DNA of 64,000 nucleotides from Brachynemurus nebulosus (taxonomy: Eukaryota > Arthropoda > Insecta > Neuroptera > Myrmeleontidae), in NCBI GenBank assembly GCA_035578155.1, contig JAPWDM010000101.1, forward strand, positions 1 through 64,000, given 5' to 3'. Positions 53,758-63,919 of this stretch are shown in pieces. A model generated the notes under the pieces. The model was not told the origin of the DNA. It saw nothing but the letters and a program-made list of their open reading frames with translations, and made no database searches. Positions within the stretch are counted from its first letter, which is position 1. Each line of letters opens with the position of its first letter. The translations under genes were made by a program, and so were the position numbers.

Positions 53758-54588
53758 TCAATATATATTTTTTTTATTATTCGTTTGTATGTCTGGATTT
53801 AAGTATAGACCAAAACCTTTTTTATATGGTTTAAAAATGATGGATTTCCCTTGTTTTAGATTCAATTCAACTTCTTTGTTGTGTCGCTTATTTTCTTCCA
53901 AGAATTCTCTGGCTTTTTTAGCATCACTAATGGTTTTGGCTATGCTACTAACACCACCAGCCAGACTACCAACAGCAGAAAGACCAGCAAGAAGAGGTAT
54001 TAAAAACGGTAGTGCCCCACCAATTTTTTTAGGAACTGGTAACACTCTTGGTATTGAAATATTTCTTTTCCCATATTTGTTTACACTTCTTTTAGCCGCT
54101 AATAAAGCGTTTCTTATTCCTTGATTAACATTTTTGACGTCTTTTTGTCGTAGTGCTTTTCGAGCTGATTGAATTATTCTGCTCAGTGGAACCTTTTTCT
54201 TCGTTTTCACTTTTAGTTTTCCACCCACCTTTGTTTTAGCCTTCATAATATTAGTCACAAACCAAGCTGCTGATTTTTCACCTAAGCTTGCGTCCTTCGA
54301 TTTAACACGTTCCCAAGCTTTTTCAATTAGTCGTTTATCTGCTTCTCTTCTTTCAAGCGAATTAGATGTTTGAGAATAAGCAATGTCGTGTTCAAGACAG
54401 GCTTTGTCTAATTGGTTTATTGGAATATCTCCTCGACGTAAACGTTTTTGTAATTTTGTTCCTGGCCCACAAAACTTATAAAATGGTAAATGAAATTCCA
54501 CTGGTAATTTATCAATTAGTGTATTGAGTAAACCTTCTCCTTGAATTTCTCTTAATCGACTGAGTCTTCTGCGTTTTTGATGGTGCAT
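53758..54588 (-). CDS. PLA2-domain minor capsid protein
   Basis: 276 amino acids from ATG 54588. Residues 35-80 form a parvovirus-type phospholipase A2: KFCGPGT (Ca-binding loop) and LDKACLEHDIAY (HD..Y catalytic pair). A basic stretch (KLKVKTKKKV), a hydrophobic Gly/Ala-rich segment (GALPFLIPLLAGLSAVGSLAGG) and the tail GFGLYLNPD follow. Such proteins are thought to breach endosomal membranes or join capsid to core. The TGA at 53758 is followed in the same frame by the protease, in the context TGA-CTA. Confidence 0.8.
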   Translation of the reverse strand: MHHQKRRRLSRLREIQGEGLLNTLIDKLPVEFHLPFYKFCGPGTKLQKRLRRGDIPINQLDKACLEHDIAYSQTSNSLERREADKRLIEKAWERVKSKDASLGEKSAAWFVTNIMKAKTKVGGKLKVKTKKKVPLSRIIQSARKALRQKDVKNVNQGIRNALLAAKRSVNKYGKRNISIPRVLPVPKKIGGALPFLIPLLAGLSAVGSLAGGVSSIAKTISDAKKAREFLEENKRHNKEVELNLKQGKSIIFKPYKKGFGLYLNPDIQTNNKKNIY

Positions 54589-54795
54589 TTTTTATAAATA
54601 AATTTTTTATTTCTGATTTTTACAAATATGACAATTCTTTTTTAATGGAATTGGGCCATCATTATGATCTCCCCACGTTATCAAATTATAATGATCAGAG
54701 CAACGATGCTCTTCCATAAGTGGTTTCTTCTTTAATAAATAGTAAAACACTTGAAGGCACATTGTATACAAAATGTATTGTTGCAAGTGTACAGG

Positions 54796-54832
54796 TATAT
54801 AAATAGAGAGATACAATTACTCTGAATCAGTT
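54796..54832 (+). promoter_or_regulatory. TATA box plus arthropod initiator of ATPase gene
   Basis: TATATAAATA at 54796-54805 and TCAGTT at 54827-54832, 33 bases from first T to the initiator A, 11 bases before the ATG at 54843. This is the standard arthropod core promoter layout. Confidence 0.7.
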
Positions 54833-54842
54833 TATTGCAAAC

Positions 54843-55540
54843 ATGAAATTTATAAAGCAACCCGTGTCATTATCGGTAAATAATCACGACAAAAAGCTTC
54901 ATGTAATTAATAAAAATTATCAACGTCATAGTAAACTATTCCCTAATACAGTAAGATGTATTATTGCTGCACCATCTGGCGGTGGAAAAACTAATTTAAT
55001 TTTAACATTGTTAGAAAATAAAAATGGATTATCATTTGAAAATTTATATATATATATTCAAAAACTTTACATCAACCAAAATATATGTGGTTAGCTGAAG
55101 TTATAAAGAATATAGATGGAATTGGCTTTTATACATTTACAGAAAATGATGAAGTGATTAAACCAAATCAAGTTAAGCCTAATTCAATTATTATATTTGA
55201 TGATATTTCGTGTTCTGATCAAAGTAATGTGAGACTATTTTTTTCTTATTCCCGCCATTTTCTAACAGATGTTATTTATGCTTGCCAAAGCTATTCGGCA
55301 GCTGCCAAACACCTTTTGCGAGATAATGCAAATGTTATAATATTATTTAAATCTGATTACCGAAACACTTTTAATGCTTATAGAGATCATGCTTTTTCTG
55401 ATATGAGTTTTGAAAAATTTTCTGAAATTTGCAATAAGATTTGGGAAAATAATTCTTATGGATTCTCGTCAATATTTAAAGAGTCTGCTATTAACAATGG
55501 TCGATATCGTCGGGGATTAGACGAATATATAATAATGTAA
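54843..55540 (+). pseudogene. packaging ATPase (FtsK/HerA, A32-like), one frameshift
   Basis: ATG 54843. Walker A is IIAAPSGGGKTN at residues 39-50. At a TATATA run near 55028-55042 the frame is broken, consistent with gain of one TA unit. The second frame carries Walker B SIIIFDDIS, then ACQSYSAAAKHLLRDNANVIILF (the sensor-type block) and GRYRRGLDEYIIM. Length and motifs fit the Polinton genome-packaging ATPase. Lesion is a two-base slip that could be mutation or assembly error. Confidence 0.85.
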
Positions 55541-55599
55541 ATTTTGTGTTATTAATTCAAATAGTGAATAAGTCTTTCAGAGTACGTTTTAAGAAAAAC

Positions 55600-56481
55600 A
55601 TGGATAAAGAAACAGCAGAAATTAAAAGAAAAATTATTGAAACCGGTAATGCTATCCGTAATAAATATTTAAACATAAAACGAGGTCGTTTGGATATGGA
55701 AAAAAATCTTAAAGATTTGTACAAACCGCTTACAGAAGATTTAAAAAATATTTCTGGTGTTAGAAAAACAGATATTGAAAATGTCTCACAAAAAACAAAC
55801 AATGAAAAGATTAAAACAAGTAAAAGCGAAGATGAAGCAGACAGTACGTTTAATGAATCTTTTGTTACGCCAAGAAAAGATTTGAGTGATAAGGATTCAT
55901 TTTTATTAACACCACAAACTTCACAACAAGATTATGAGTCATCTTTAAGTGAAAATTATGGAAAATTGTCTAAAAAATATATGAATAGTCTTTTATCAAG
56001 AAAAGATTTCGATAAAGCAGACTTAGGAATTAGACTTGAACAAAATGAATGGAAAATTGGAGAGGAAAATGTTGTTTTTCATCCTGATGATAATTTAACC
56101 ATTAATGATAAAGTATATGAAGGAACACCGGGTTTATACGAACTATTATTTAAGAAAGTACCTAGGAAATATTCCCAAGATGATCTACAAAATTACAAAC
56201 AAATTCTTCAAGATACAAAGGCAACAGACAATTTGAATACAAGAACATATAAATATAAAAACATATACAAAAAGTTATTTTCTACAGAAAAAGAAGGAGA
56301 TGGTATTGATTTAGGCTTTAAACGTTTAAATAAAACAGATTTCGTTTATTATGACAGTGTTAATGATCTCTGTGAGCGATTACGTTTATTGGTTGCAGCA
56401 CAAAGTCAAGGAAACACCGGAGTTTCGAACCAAATTGTTGAGATAGTACAACAATTGAAAAAATTAGGTGTAATTGAATAA
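55600..56481 (+). CDS. DUF8207-type Polinton protein
   Basis: 293 residues from ATG 55600 (MDKETAEIKRKIIETGNAIRNKY). Helical N-terminal third, disordered acidic middle, then the family block: YEGTPGLYELLFKKVPRKYSQDDLQNYK, YKYKNIYKKLF, VYYDSVNDLCERLRLLVAAQSQGNTG, IVEIVQQLKKLGVIE. This block recurs in arthropod Polintons and matches, as I recall it, the DUF8207 family. Biochemical role unknown. Transcribed with the ATPase, 60 bases downstream. Pieces of the last block occur at 8540-8760 in the compact element. Confidence 0.7.
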   Translation: MDKETAEIKRKIIETGNAIRNKYLNIKRGRLDMEKNLKDLYKPLTEDLKNISGVRKTDIENVSQKTNNEKIKTSKSEDEADSTFNESFVTPRKDLSDKDSFLLTPQTSQQDYESSLSENYGKLSKKYMNSLLSRKDFDKADLGIRLEQNEWKIGEENVVFHPDDNLTINDKVYEGTPGLYELLFKKVPRKYSQDDLQNYKQILQDTKATDNLNTRTYKYKNIYKKLFSTEKEGDGIDLGFKRLNKTDFVYYDSVNDLCERLRLLVAAQSQGNTGVSNQIVEIVQQLKKLGVIE

Positions 56482-56517
56482 ATTCTACTTTTTTTTGGAA
56501 AATATTTTTTATTAAGA

Positions 56518-56997
56518 ATGGATTGCAAAGAATACAAACCTAATAAAGAAAAAGTGTTTATTATTGTTGTAAGTGGTGTAATTTTGTTTTCTCTAATAAG
56601 TGTGTATCTAATGAATTGGGAATGTCAAGACTCATTAAATGAGTTAAAAATTAATAAAACTATAAATGAAACTTTCTTTTTAAAACAAATTGAAAGTAAT
56701 TTCAATCAAACTGTTTTATTTTTATTAAAAACCTTTCAAAATGACAATGTTGATTACGTCATATCTAAAATGTTATTCATGGAAACTAAAATTCAGAATT
56801 TTACAAATTTTACAATGAAACATGTCAATGAAAAGACAAATTATTTAGTAGAATTAATTCATAATAATACAAAACATCTAAATTTAAAAATTGATGAAGA
56901 AAGAAGGCATATTATAAATTTACTACGTTCAAATATTAATTATTTAAAACAAGAAATTAAAAATTTACACAATGAGCAAACAACAAGTCGTCAATGA
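56518..56997 (+). CDS. membrane-anchored glycosylated coiled-coil protein
   Basis: 159 residues from ATG 56518. Residues 13-31 (VFIIVVSGVILFSLISVYL) form a single membrane segment after a short charged N-terminus, a type II layout. The outer part is helical with heptad-like spacing, ends in a long coiled coil (LVELIHNN ... INLLRSNINYLKQEIKNL), and has about six N-glycosylation sequons (NKT, NET, NQT, NFT twice, NNT). No homologue comes to mind. It overlaps the integrase start by 26 bases. A stalk- or spike-like virion protein is possible, as is a host-membrane factor. Confidence 0.6.
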   Translation: MDCKEYKPNKEKVFIIVVSGVILFSLISVYLMNWECQDSLNELKINKTINETFFLKQIESNFNQTVLFLLKTFQNDNVDYVISKMLFMETKIQNFTNFTMKHVNEKTNYLVELIHNNTKHLNLKIDEERRHIINLLRSNINYLKQEIKNLHNEQTTSRQ

Positions 56998-57894
56998 ATT
57001 ACATAAAGGTGTAAGAAGAAAATTTAATCGACGTAAAGTTAGAATAGTTGGTATTGATGAACAATGGCAAGCTGATCTTTGTGATATGCAACAATTTGCA
57101 AAAGATAACAATCAATATAAGTATATTTTAACTGTCATCGATATCTTTTCAAAATATGCGTGGGCAGTACCGCTTAAAAGCAAAAGGGGTGAAGAAGTGT
57201 CAAAAGCTATGGAATCAATTTTTAAACTTGGTCGAAAACCATTGCTATTGCATACTGATAATGGCACTGATTTTTCAACCCTTATTTTAAACAGTTAATG
57301 GAGAAATATGGCATTAAACATTTTACAACTTATTCATCTTTAAAGGCGAGTATCGTCGAAAGATTTAACAGAACTTTGAAAAATTTAATTTGGAAACAAT
57401 TTAGCCTTCAGTCCTCTCATAAGTGGATTCAAATGCTTGATGATTTGGTAAAAAAATATAATAATACAATACATTATACAATCAAAATGAAGCCAAGTGA
57501 AGTTAATTCAAAAATAATTGAAGAGAAATTACGTCATACAGTTTATAATTATAATCAGTTTCAAAATAAGAAAAAGTCTCGATATAAGAAAAATGATCAT
57601 GTGCGAATTAGTAAGTTTAAAACCACTTTTGAAAAGGGATATACTTTTAACTGGACACCTGAAATTTTTAAAATTAATAAAGTACATAAGACGGATCCAG
57701 TCACTTACTCATTGATTGATTATGAAAATAAACCAATCCAAGGCAAGTTTTACGAATTTGAGATTCAAAAAACTAAACATCCTTCAGTGTATCTTATTTC
57801 CAAGATTCATAAAAGGAAAGGGGATAAATTACTGGTTGAATGGTTAGGATTCAAAGGTCAGAAATCGTGGATTCATAAAAATGATATTGTATAA
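56972..57894 (+). pseudogene. Polinton integrase with chromodomain, one frameshift
   Basis: ATG 56972. A zinc-free N-terminal linker (ELHKGVRRKFNRRKV) leads to the DDE core: QADLCDM (first Asp), YKYILTVIDIFSKYAWAVPLKSK, LHTDNGTDF (second Asp). A one-base loss in a T-run near 57280 shifts the frame; from 57298 the next frame gives the catalytic Glu in ASIVERFNRTLK, a beta-rich DNA-binding part, and a chromodomain (YLISKIHKRKGDKLLVEWLGFKGQKSWIHK). It inserts the element and generates the 6-bp duplications. Confidence 0.88.
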
Positions 57895-58045
57895 TTAATT
57901 ACTTTTTTATTAAAAAAATGTATGTACTTGTTAAGAAAAGGAAAATAAATATTAAAAAACTCTTATTTTGTTTAATTTTTTTATTTTAAAAATGAGTGGG
58001 ACAATATTTTTTTTATATGAGTGAAACAATATTTTTTTATACAAT
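57895..58045. other. convergent 3' ends with AATAAA
   Basis: AAAATAAATATT near 57941 serves the plus-strand genes; polB ends at 58046 from the other side. Confidence 0.55.
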
Positions 58046-61000
58046 TTAAACATTTTGCAAACTGTCTTTATGAAACCAGGCTAAAGTCGAAATACCATCA
58101 TCTTGTATTATTCTTTTGTCATCATCAGCGGATAAAGTTTTCTTATTATTTTTCAGTGTAAAAATATGATGATATTTGGAATTAATTAAATACATTTCAG
58201 CATACATGTTTTTTTTGAAAAACAACGTATTTAAATAATCTTCGAAAGTTATTTGTGACAGACACGGTTTTGTAATTCCTTTAGCCCGTTTTTCTACAAT
58301 TTTATCTAATGTAATGTATGAATACATTTTTGCCCTTAACCCACAATAAGTAGTTATTATTTTTCCTTTTAACTCATCTTTCATTAAACCCATTATACTT
58401 TTATTAACAGGTGTAATATTAAACGGATTATTTTCTGAATATCCTGATGTATCAAAATAATTTAAATTTTGTTGAATTATTTGATATGGATTAATATTTT
58501 CAAACCCAACTAATAATGAATCTGTATCTGAATATAATAATTTAACATTATTTCCAAAAATATTTTTAAAAACATCGTAGTAATAATAATACATATGATA
58601 TTTGGATAATTCCAGAATGGCCCACCCTGCATATATTGGCCTGTTATAGTATATTTCATCTTTTACATTTTCAACCATAATTAAATTTTCACACAAATAA
58701 GTAAATTTTTTACATAATGCACTGGCAATTTTTTTGCGAGCCCCATTTCTACCATCCCAACTGCAACATAATTTGATGTCACATCTTTTACGGAGTGATT
58801 CAATACATTTACCAAATATACTATTTACATTTCCTTTAAAATAATTTGACTCAAATTTTGTTTTAGCTTCACCTCTTAACTTCCCATTAAAATCAACGTA
58901 TGGTTTTAACCAACAGGAATGTTTGAATTTTAAAACTTTGTGTATTTTTCTGAGAACTAAGCCATGTTTTAAGCATTGTTTTAAATTTTTAATGTGTAAT
59001 ATATAATTTTTTTTAGGTCTAAAGGATCCTATAAATTTTGGAACTCGAGAATTTGATTTAGGTGGGATAAAATTTTCTGGACAAAATGGAAAATCGTTAT
59101 GAAGATCATGAATATTTTCTGGATAGTCTAAATCAACTTCTAAAGCATACCCTATGTCGGGATCATTTTCGTTAGTGTTTTCTAAATCAAAATCGTTTAC
59201 ATTTATAAATTCAAAACCGCCATATGGTAAAGGAAAATGTGACATTATGAATCCATAAAGACTGTTAGCATCAAAATACATAATATATCTATCGTTTTCA
59301 TTTTTGTTATAAAATTCATTCATGTATACATTATTGGTTTGGAAAAATCTAGTAGGAACAAAACAGTTTCCTCCTCTAATGGAAGTTTCAAAAAAATTTA
59401 ATATGTCAATATCTGTAATAAGTTCAAGTTCAACCCCTGTATATTTTAACATCGCTTCGAACGAAAGACCAGGCATGCTAAAAAAGTGGGAAGCATCTAA
59501 TTTATATATTTTATGGCATAGTTCTCGGAAATTTTCAAATACATCAGCCATAAGTAAAATATCTGTTTTCAAGTACAATTCACTATAATCACCCAAAGTT
59601 TATATTTTAAAATGATTCCAAACCATTTGAGCATGTTCATAATCATTATCAGAAATATCTTCATTTTTTATATTATTAAAAAAATAATCTTTAGGTGGTA
59701 GTTGTGTTTCTTTTAATTTTTCATAAGAGTCAACGTAAGAATAAGGAAATACTCCTTTTCTAATTAGTAAATTAAAATCACTTTCTAAAGGAAAATGTTG
59801 TTTTAAAATTTTAAATTGATGTGGTTCCAAATTTTTTGACAGCTCATCTAAAGAAGAATTTAAAAATCTGCATGAATCTAAAAAGCGTATATAAACCGAT
59901 CCAATTTTTTTCTGAATACAAATATAGTTTTGAGTGTTTAAAGGAATGGCATAAATGTTCTCCTCCGAGAATCCTAATTCTCTCAAAAACAAATGAAAAT
60001 CATAACGACTTCCATTATGAAAGAAAACTGGTATATATCTATTAATTTGTAAATTTATATTACAGTCTTGATGTGCAGCACCCCTAAAATTTGAATTACC
60101 TGAATAATCTAGATGATTATGATCTCTAACCTTAATTTGTCCAGTCTCAAATGGTTTTTCACATATCCAACAAGTGTTTGCATTTTGAAAAGCAATTTCA
60201 TCTTCAAAAGACATTACCATGGGTGCGTTTGTTTCAAAAAATCTTTCAGCACATTCAGCCAACTCAATAATTTTTTTAATAAAATACTTGGTTGCCATTG
60301 GACCTATGTAACTATAATAACAATTAAGATTTTCGTTAAAATAACAAACAACCTTCATTCCTATTGCATAAGGAACGTGATGTTCAATTCTTTCAACATA
60401 TGGCTCATTTGGATTTGGTGCGCAACTATGAAATTTTTTAGTTAAAGACTCAAAATCACAAAAGGCTATTATTGGAACTTTTAATAAATGTTTAATTTTG
60501 GTAAATTTCATAATTTTGTTATTTTCCGATGGGAATGTTATTTTAACTGGCTTTACAAGTGAACATTTTTCCAAATGCTTGTTTAACAAATCTATATTTG
60601 TAAAATAATTTAAACATCTTTCACAAATATAATGTTTATTTTTATTGCGGGAAAGTTGAGAGCCACATAAACGAGATAAATTTTTTATATAACAATAATG
60701 ATGTCTATTATTTTCATTATCAGAAATTAATAACAAATTAATATGAGTATTATTTTTATATTTGGTAAAGTGTAGAGGGCCGCAAATTTTTCCTAAATTA
60801 TTTAATCCATATACATTGATTGAAATATTGTTTAATTTCTCGAATGTGTCTATATCTTTTAAACTAATTGGAAAGGTAATATTAGTTAAATTAAAAATTT
60901 CTCTAAAATTTTGTGGATACTTTGAAACTCTATTTGGATTACTTTCTTGTGGGTATAGAGCAGCTAAAATTGACCAAATAAAACAATAATTATCATGATT

Positions 61001-61821
61001 TTTTACATTAATTACAGAATTGGTTGTTAAAATATTTTTTGGTAATGGAATATAAGTACCACCTGAATTTAAAGGATCGTATTGAGCTAAACTTAACTCC
61101 AAATACAAAATTCGATTCAAAGTTTTTCCGCTTTCACCTCTTTCAAATGTATCCATTTTATCTAAAATATCTTCCATTTTTCTTTTATATATAGCACTAA
61201 TTTCACTAGTACGGTCTAAGACAGATAATCTATTTTGAAAGTAAACATTATCGAAAACTTCCTTATCAAGTTTTTCAAATTTATATTCACAACAAAGACT
61301 GAAGCTTATTTTTAACAAAGTATATTTTTGTTGATATTCAGTTATTTTAGACTTTACTAAGTGGAAACACAGTTCGAAAAATTCACTTACTGATTTTATA
61401 TTATCATTGTTTTTAATTCTACCCACAAAAATTCTGTTATTAAAACTATTTGTAACATTGGTCCAATGTAGATTACTAAATGAGTTTACCTTAGTGTGAA
61501 CTCCTGAATTTAGATTAGCCCCTGATGATTGAAAATTTTCTTCAAAATTTGATGAAGTTGACGGTTGAATATTTTCTTCAAAATCTGTCGAGGTTGATGG
61601 TTGAACATTTTCTTCAAAATCTGTCGAGGTTGATGGTTGAACATTTTCTTCAAAATCTGTTGAAGTTGATGGTTGAACATTTTCTTCAAAACGATTGGGG
61701 GTTGAAGGTTGAATATTTTTTTCTGCAACTGAAAATAAAAATATTAAAGCTTATATAGTAATAGAATGAAAAATATTTACTTACTTTCACCCTCGTATTT
61801 CCTTTTAATTGCCTTTTTCAT
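58046..61821 (-). CDS. DNA polymerase B (protein-primed type), split 5' exon, one in-frame stop
   Basis: Protein-priming family B polymerase. Exonuclease motifs: FCDFESL (Exo I), HNGSRYDFHLFL (Exo II), ELYLKTDILLMADVF (Exo III). Polymerase motifs: DANSLYGF (A), KGNVNSIFGKC (B), YSDTDSLLVG (C). A single in-frame TAA at 59600-59602 lies between Exo II and III. Upstream, the frame continues through five to six 12-residue repeats (EENVQPSTSTDF) to a splice acceptor after TTTTCAG (61729). Predicted exon 1 is 61785-61821 (ATG, 37 nt); the 56-nt intron starts GTAAGT. Joined length 3,720 nt is a whole number of codons. Exon 1 ATG overlaps the upstream TGA. Confidence 0.82.
61510..61728 (-). repeat. 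36-bp minisatellite coding 12-aa repeats
   Basis: Five to six units in the polB frame. The three central copies are almost identical; the ends are worn. Low-complexity Glu/Gln/Ser/Thr linker before the polymerase. Confidence 0.85.
61729..61784 (-). other. predicted 56-nt intron of polB
   Basis: Minus strand: donor GAAA|GTAAGT (first intron base 61784), acceptor TTTTCAG|TTGCAG (last intron base 61729). The codon split across it restores the polB frame; without it the repeats and polymerase have no ATG. Confidence 0.65.
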
Positions 61822-62903
61822 TGCATTCGATTTAAATATTCATTAATATTGAAATCTGGTGAGTATCTTGATATCTGACTTGGTTGATCAAAAGCTATTG
61901 GATAATCTTCAGCTGATATGTGATTTACTCGAGACGGACCTGCTTCGTTTATGTTTGTATGGGTTGAAGGCAATTCTTCTCTGTCATTGCAATTTCCAGC
62001 TAATAATTCCAATCGATAATTACCTCTGTTTGTTCTACTGTAATGTGAATTTTTTTTAATTTTTAAAATTTCAGGATCAGGACCAGTATTGGTATAATTT
62101 GGAAAATTTGTATTGTTTACTTGAGAAGAAGCTGCAGTGTCTTCCAAATTTGAAAATAACACTTGACTGCTATCAGAATTTAAAGGTGAAATTATGTCTT
62201 CTAAATTAGTTGGATAATTCGAACGATTGTTGGGAAATTCAAAATAGGTTCTATCAGAACTTACTATACTGTTTGTTGATTCAGTATCACTATTGCTCAC
62301 TTCGGAAACTGATTCTTCAAAATCATTTCTAGGATTTAAATTAAAATTCATTGTAATTTTACATTTTCTGTTTTGAAGATGATTTGCTGTATGATGTGCT
62401 ATTTCCGTATTTGGTACGTTATTTACGAAATTAAGTAGTAATCTAAAAATATCAGCAAAACATGATCGTTGATTATAATTACCATCTATTTCCTTATTTA
62501 TATCTAGAAATTCAATTTCGATCTCAGATGAATCATTATCAATAATTTTTATATAGAAATCTTGTAAATCTTCAAACAAGCAAAATAACGAAAGATTAAT
62601 ACCATCAGCTGAGGTGTATTTTAATTCCTCATAGTCATTCTTAAACAAATTTAGACAATAATAAAAATCTTCTTTTTCTTTTATGTATTTATTAGAGTAT
62701 TTCGTTTTAGTAAATGTGAAAAATGAATAAATCTTAGAATTTTTTGAAACTCTGTACTTATAAAATAAATATTCATTAAAAATTTTAATTAATGCCTTTT
62801 TTCTGTCTTCGCAGTACAAGAAATTGGCTGCTATGCTTTCACCAACAATGTTTACTCGCCCTAGTAAATTATCTATTTCCATATTGTTCCACTCACCTTC
62901 CAT
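61818..62903 (-). CDS. unknown Polinton protein upstream of polB
   Basis: 361 residues from ATG 62903 (MEGEWNNMEIDNLLGR), chosen over an upstream non-ATG opening. Residues 1-185 look globular (ESIAANFLYCEDRKKALIKIFNEYLFYKY; YYCLNLFKNDYEELKYTSADG). The rest is Ser/Asn-rich and disordered, with a short AGPSRVNHISAEDYPIAFDQPSQ piece and end INEYLNRMQ. Its TGA overlaps the polB ATG (ATGA), suggesting coupled expression with the polymerase. I do not recognise the family; a replication accessory or terminal-protein-like role is guesswork. Confidence 0.55.
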   Translation of the reverse strand: MEGEWNNMEIDNLLGRVNIVGESIAANFLYCEDRKKALIKIFNEYLFYKYRVSKNSKIYSFFTFTKTKYSNKYIKEKEDFYYCLNLFKNDYEELKYTSADGINLSLFCLFEDLQDFYIKIIDNDSSEIEIEFLDINKEIDGNYNQRSCFADIFRLLLNFVNNVPNTEIAHHTANHLQNRKCKITMNFNLNPRNDFEESVSEVSNSDTESTNSIVSSDRTYFEFPNNRSNYPTNLEDIISPLNSDSSQVLFSNLEDTAASSQVNNTNFPNYTNTGPDPEILKIKKNSHYSRTNRGNYRLELLAGNCNDREELPSTHTNINEAGPSRVNHISAEDYPIAFDQPSQISRYSPDFNINEYLNRMQ

Positions 62904-63061
62904 TTTTTTTAAATTGATTGTTAAATAATATTTCACACACTTTTTTTAACTTTTTAAATATTGTCTCACTCACTTTTGTATTTTTTTTAATTAATAATTA
63001 AAAAAGAAACTAGAATTTTTTTAATTTTTTTACTTTTTTATTTACAAAATATCCAAGACAT

Positions 63062-63298
63062 CGCTCATCCAACCAAATAAAGTAGTAAAAAATAAAAATT
63101 TTCACTTTTTGACCCACATAAAAAATAGAAAACCTATTCCTATTAACATATTTTACAAATACAACTAATATATTTTTTCCCTTAATATTAAACGAAGTAT
63201 TAAAATATTTTCAAATATTTTAAGTCCAAAAAAAACTCTAATAAAATTAAAAAAACGTTATATCAACACTTACCACCTTATTTGGTTGGATGAGCGAA
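63062..63298. repeat. inverted repeat pair enclosing 190 bp
   Basis: CGCTCATCCAACCAAATAA near 63062 and its reverse complement TTATTTGGTTGGATGAGCG near 63278. It may be a small MITE or a divergent regulatory palindrome upstream of the unknown gene. Confidence 0.7.
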
Positions 63299-63559
63299 TT
63301 GTTTGAAAAAAAACTATAGAATGGTGTACGTGTTTTAATTGCTAAAATTTCTTCGTATTTATAGCAAACAACACAATCTAATCACACCACTGAAAAAAAC
63401 AATTTTTTTGAGGACACAACATTTTGAACCATGATTGATTATGGTGTCACTTGACATCACAATTTTTATTTACAAAAATAAGAAAAATTTCCAAAAATTT
63501 TTTATTTTGATAAATATGAGCTATTAACTTTTTAAACTTTAAGAGATAAAATAATTCAC

Positions 63560-63740
63560 TGAACAACATAAATAAAATTAAGGACTTTGAAAAAAAAAAC
63601 CTCGTGTTCAGTAACATAAATAATATCAAGGATATTAAAAAAATCATACGATCAATAAGAAAAATAAAATCAAGGTTATTACAAAATCATGTGGTCATTT
63701 GCGTAAATAAAATCAAAGATTATTCAAAAATTATGGGTAG
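63560..63740. repeat. degenerate ~50-bp tandem repeats
   Basis: Four units built on AAATAAAATCAAGGATATTA followed by an A-run and ATCAT/ATTAT, at about 63567, 63615, 63662 and 63705. Confidence 0.6.
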
Positions 63741-63919
63741 TGGAATAATTTGCTTCGTAATTCAATAGAATAATTGTAAAAAAATAGTATTTTATCATAC
63801 AAAAAAATTCTCAATTATGGTGGGAAAATATGTTTTAAATACAAAGAGTTGAGAAAAAAATAGCAAATGTAAGATTGATTTCACAACCACAACTAATTAA
63901 ATATAAAATTGGAACAAGT

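Larger units (their letters stand above)
62937..63919. other. noncoding right arm inside Polinton
   Basis: No gene seen. Contains an inverted repeat pair at 63062-63085 and 63275-63298 and a degenerate tandem array at 63560-63740. Confidence 0.5.

Noticed and set aside
54607..54816. 69-codon minus-strand frame between PLA2 gene and ATPase
   Set aside because: Its 5' part overlaps the ATPase core promoter and it resembles no known family; it may still be real, but I cannot support it.
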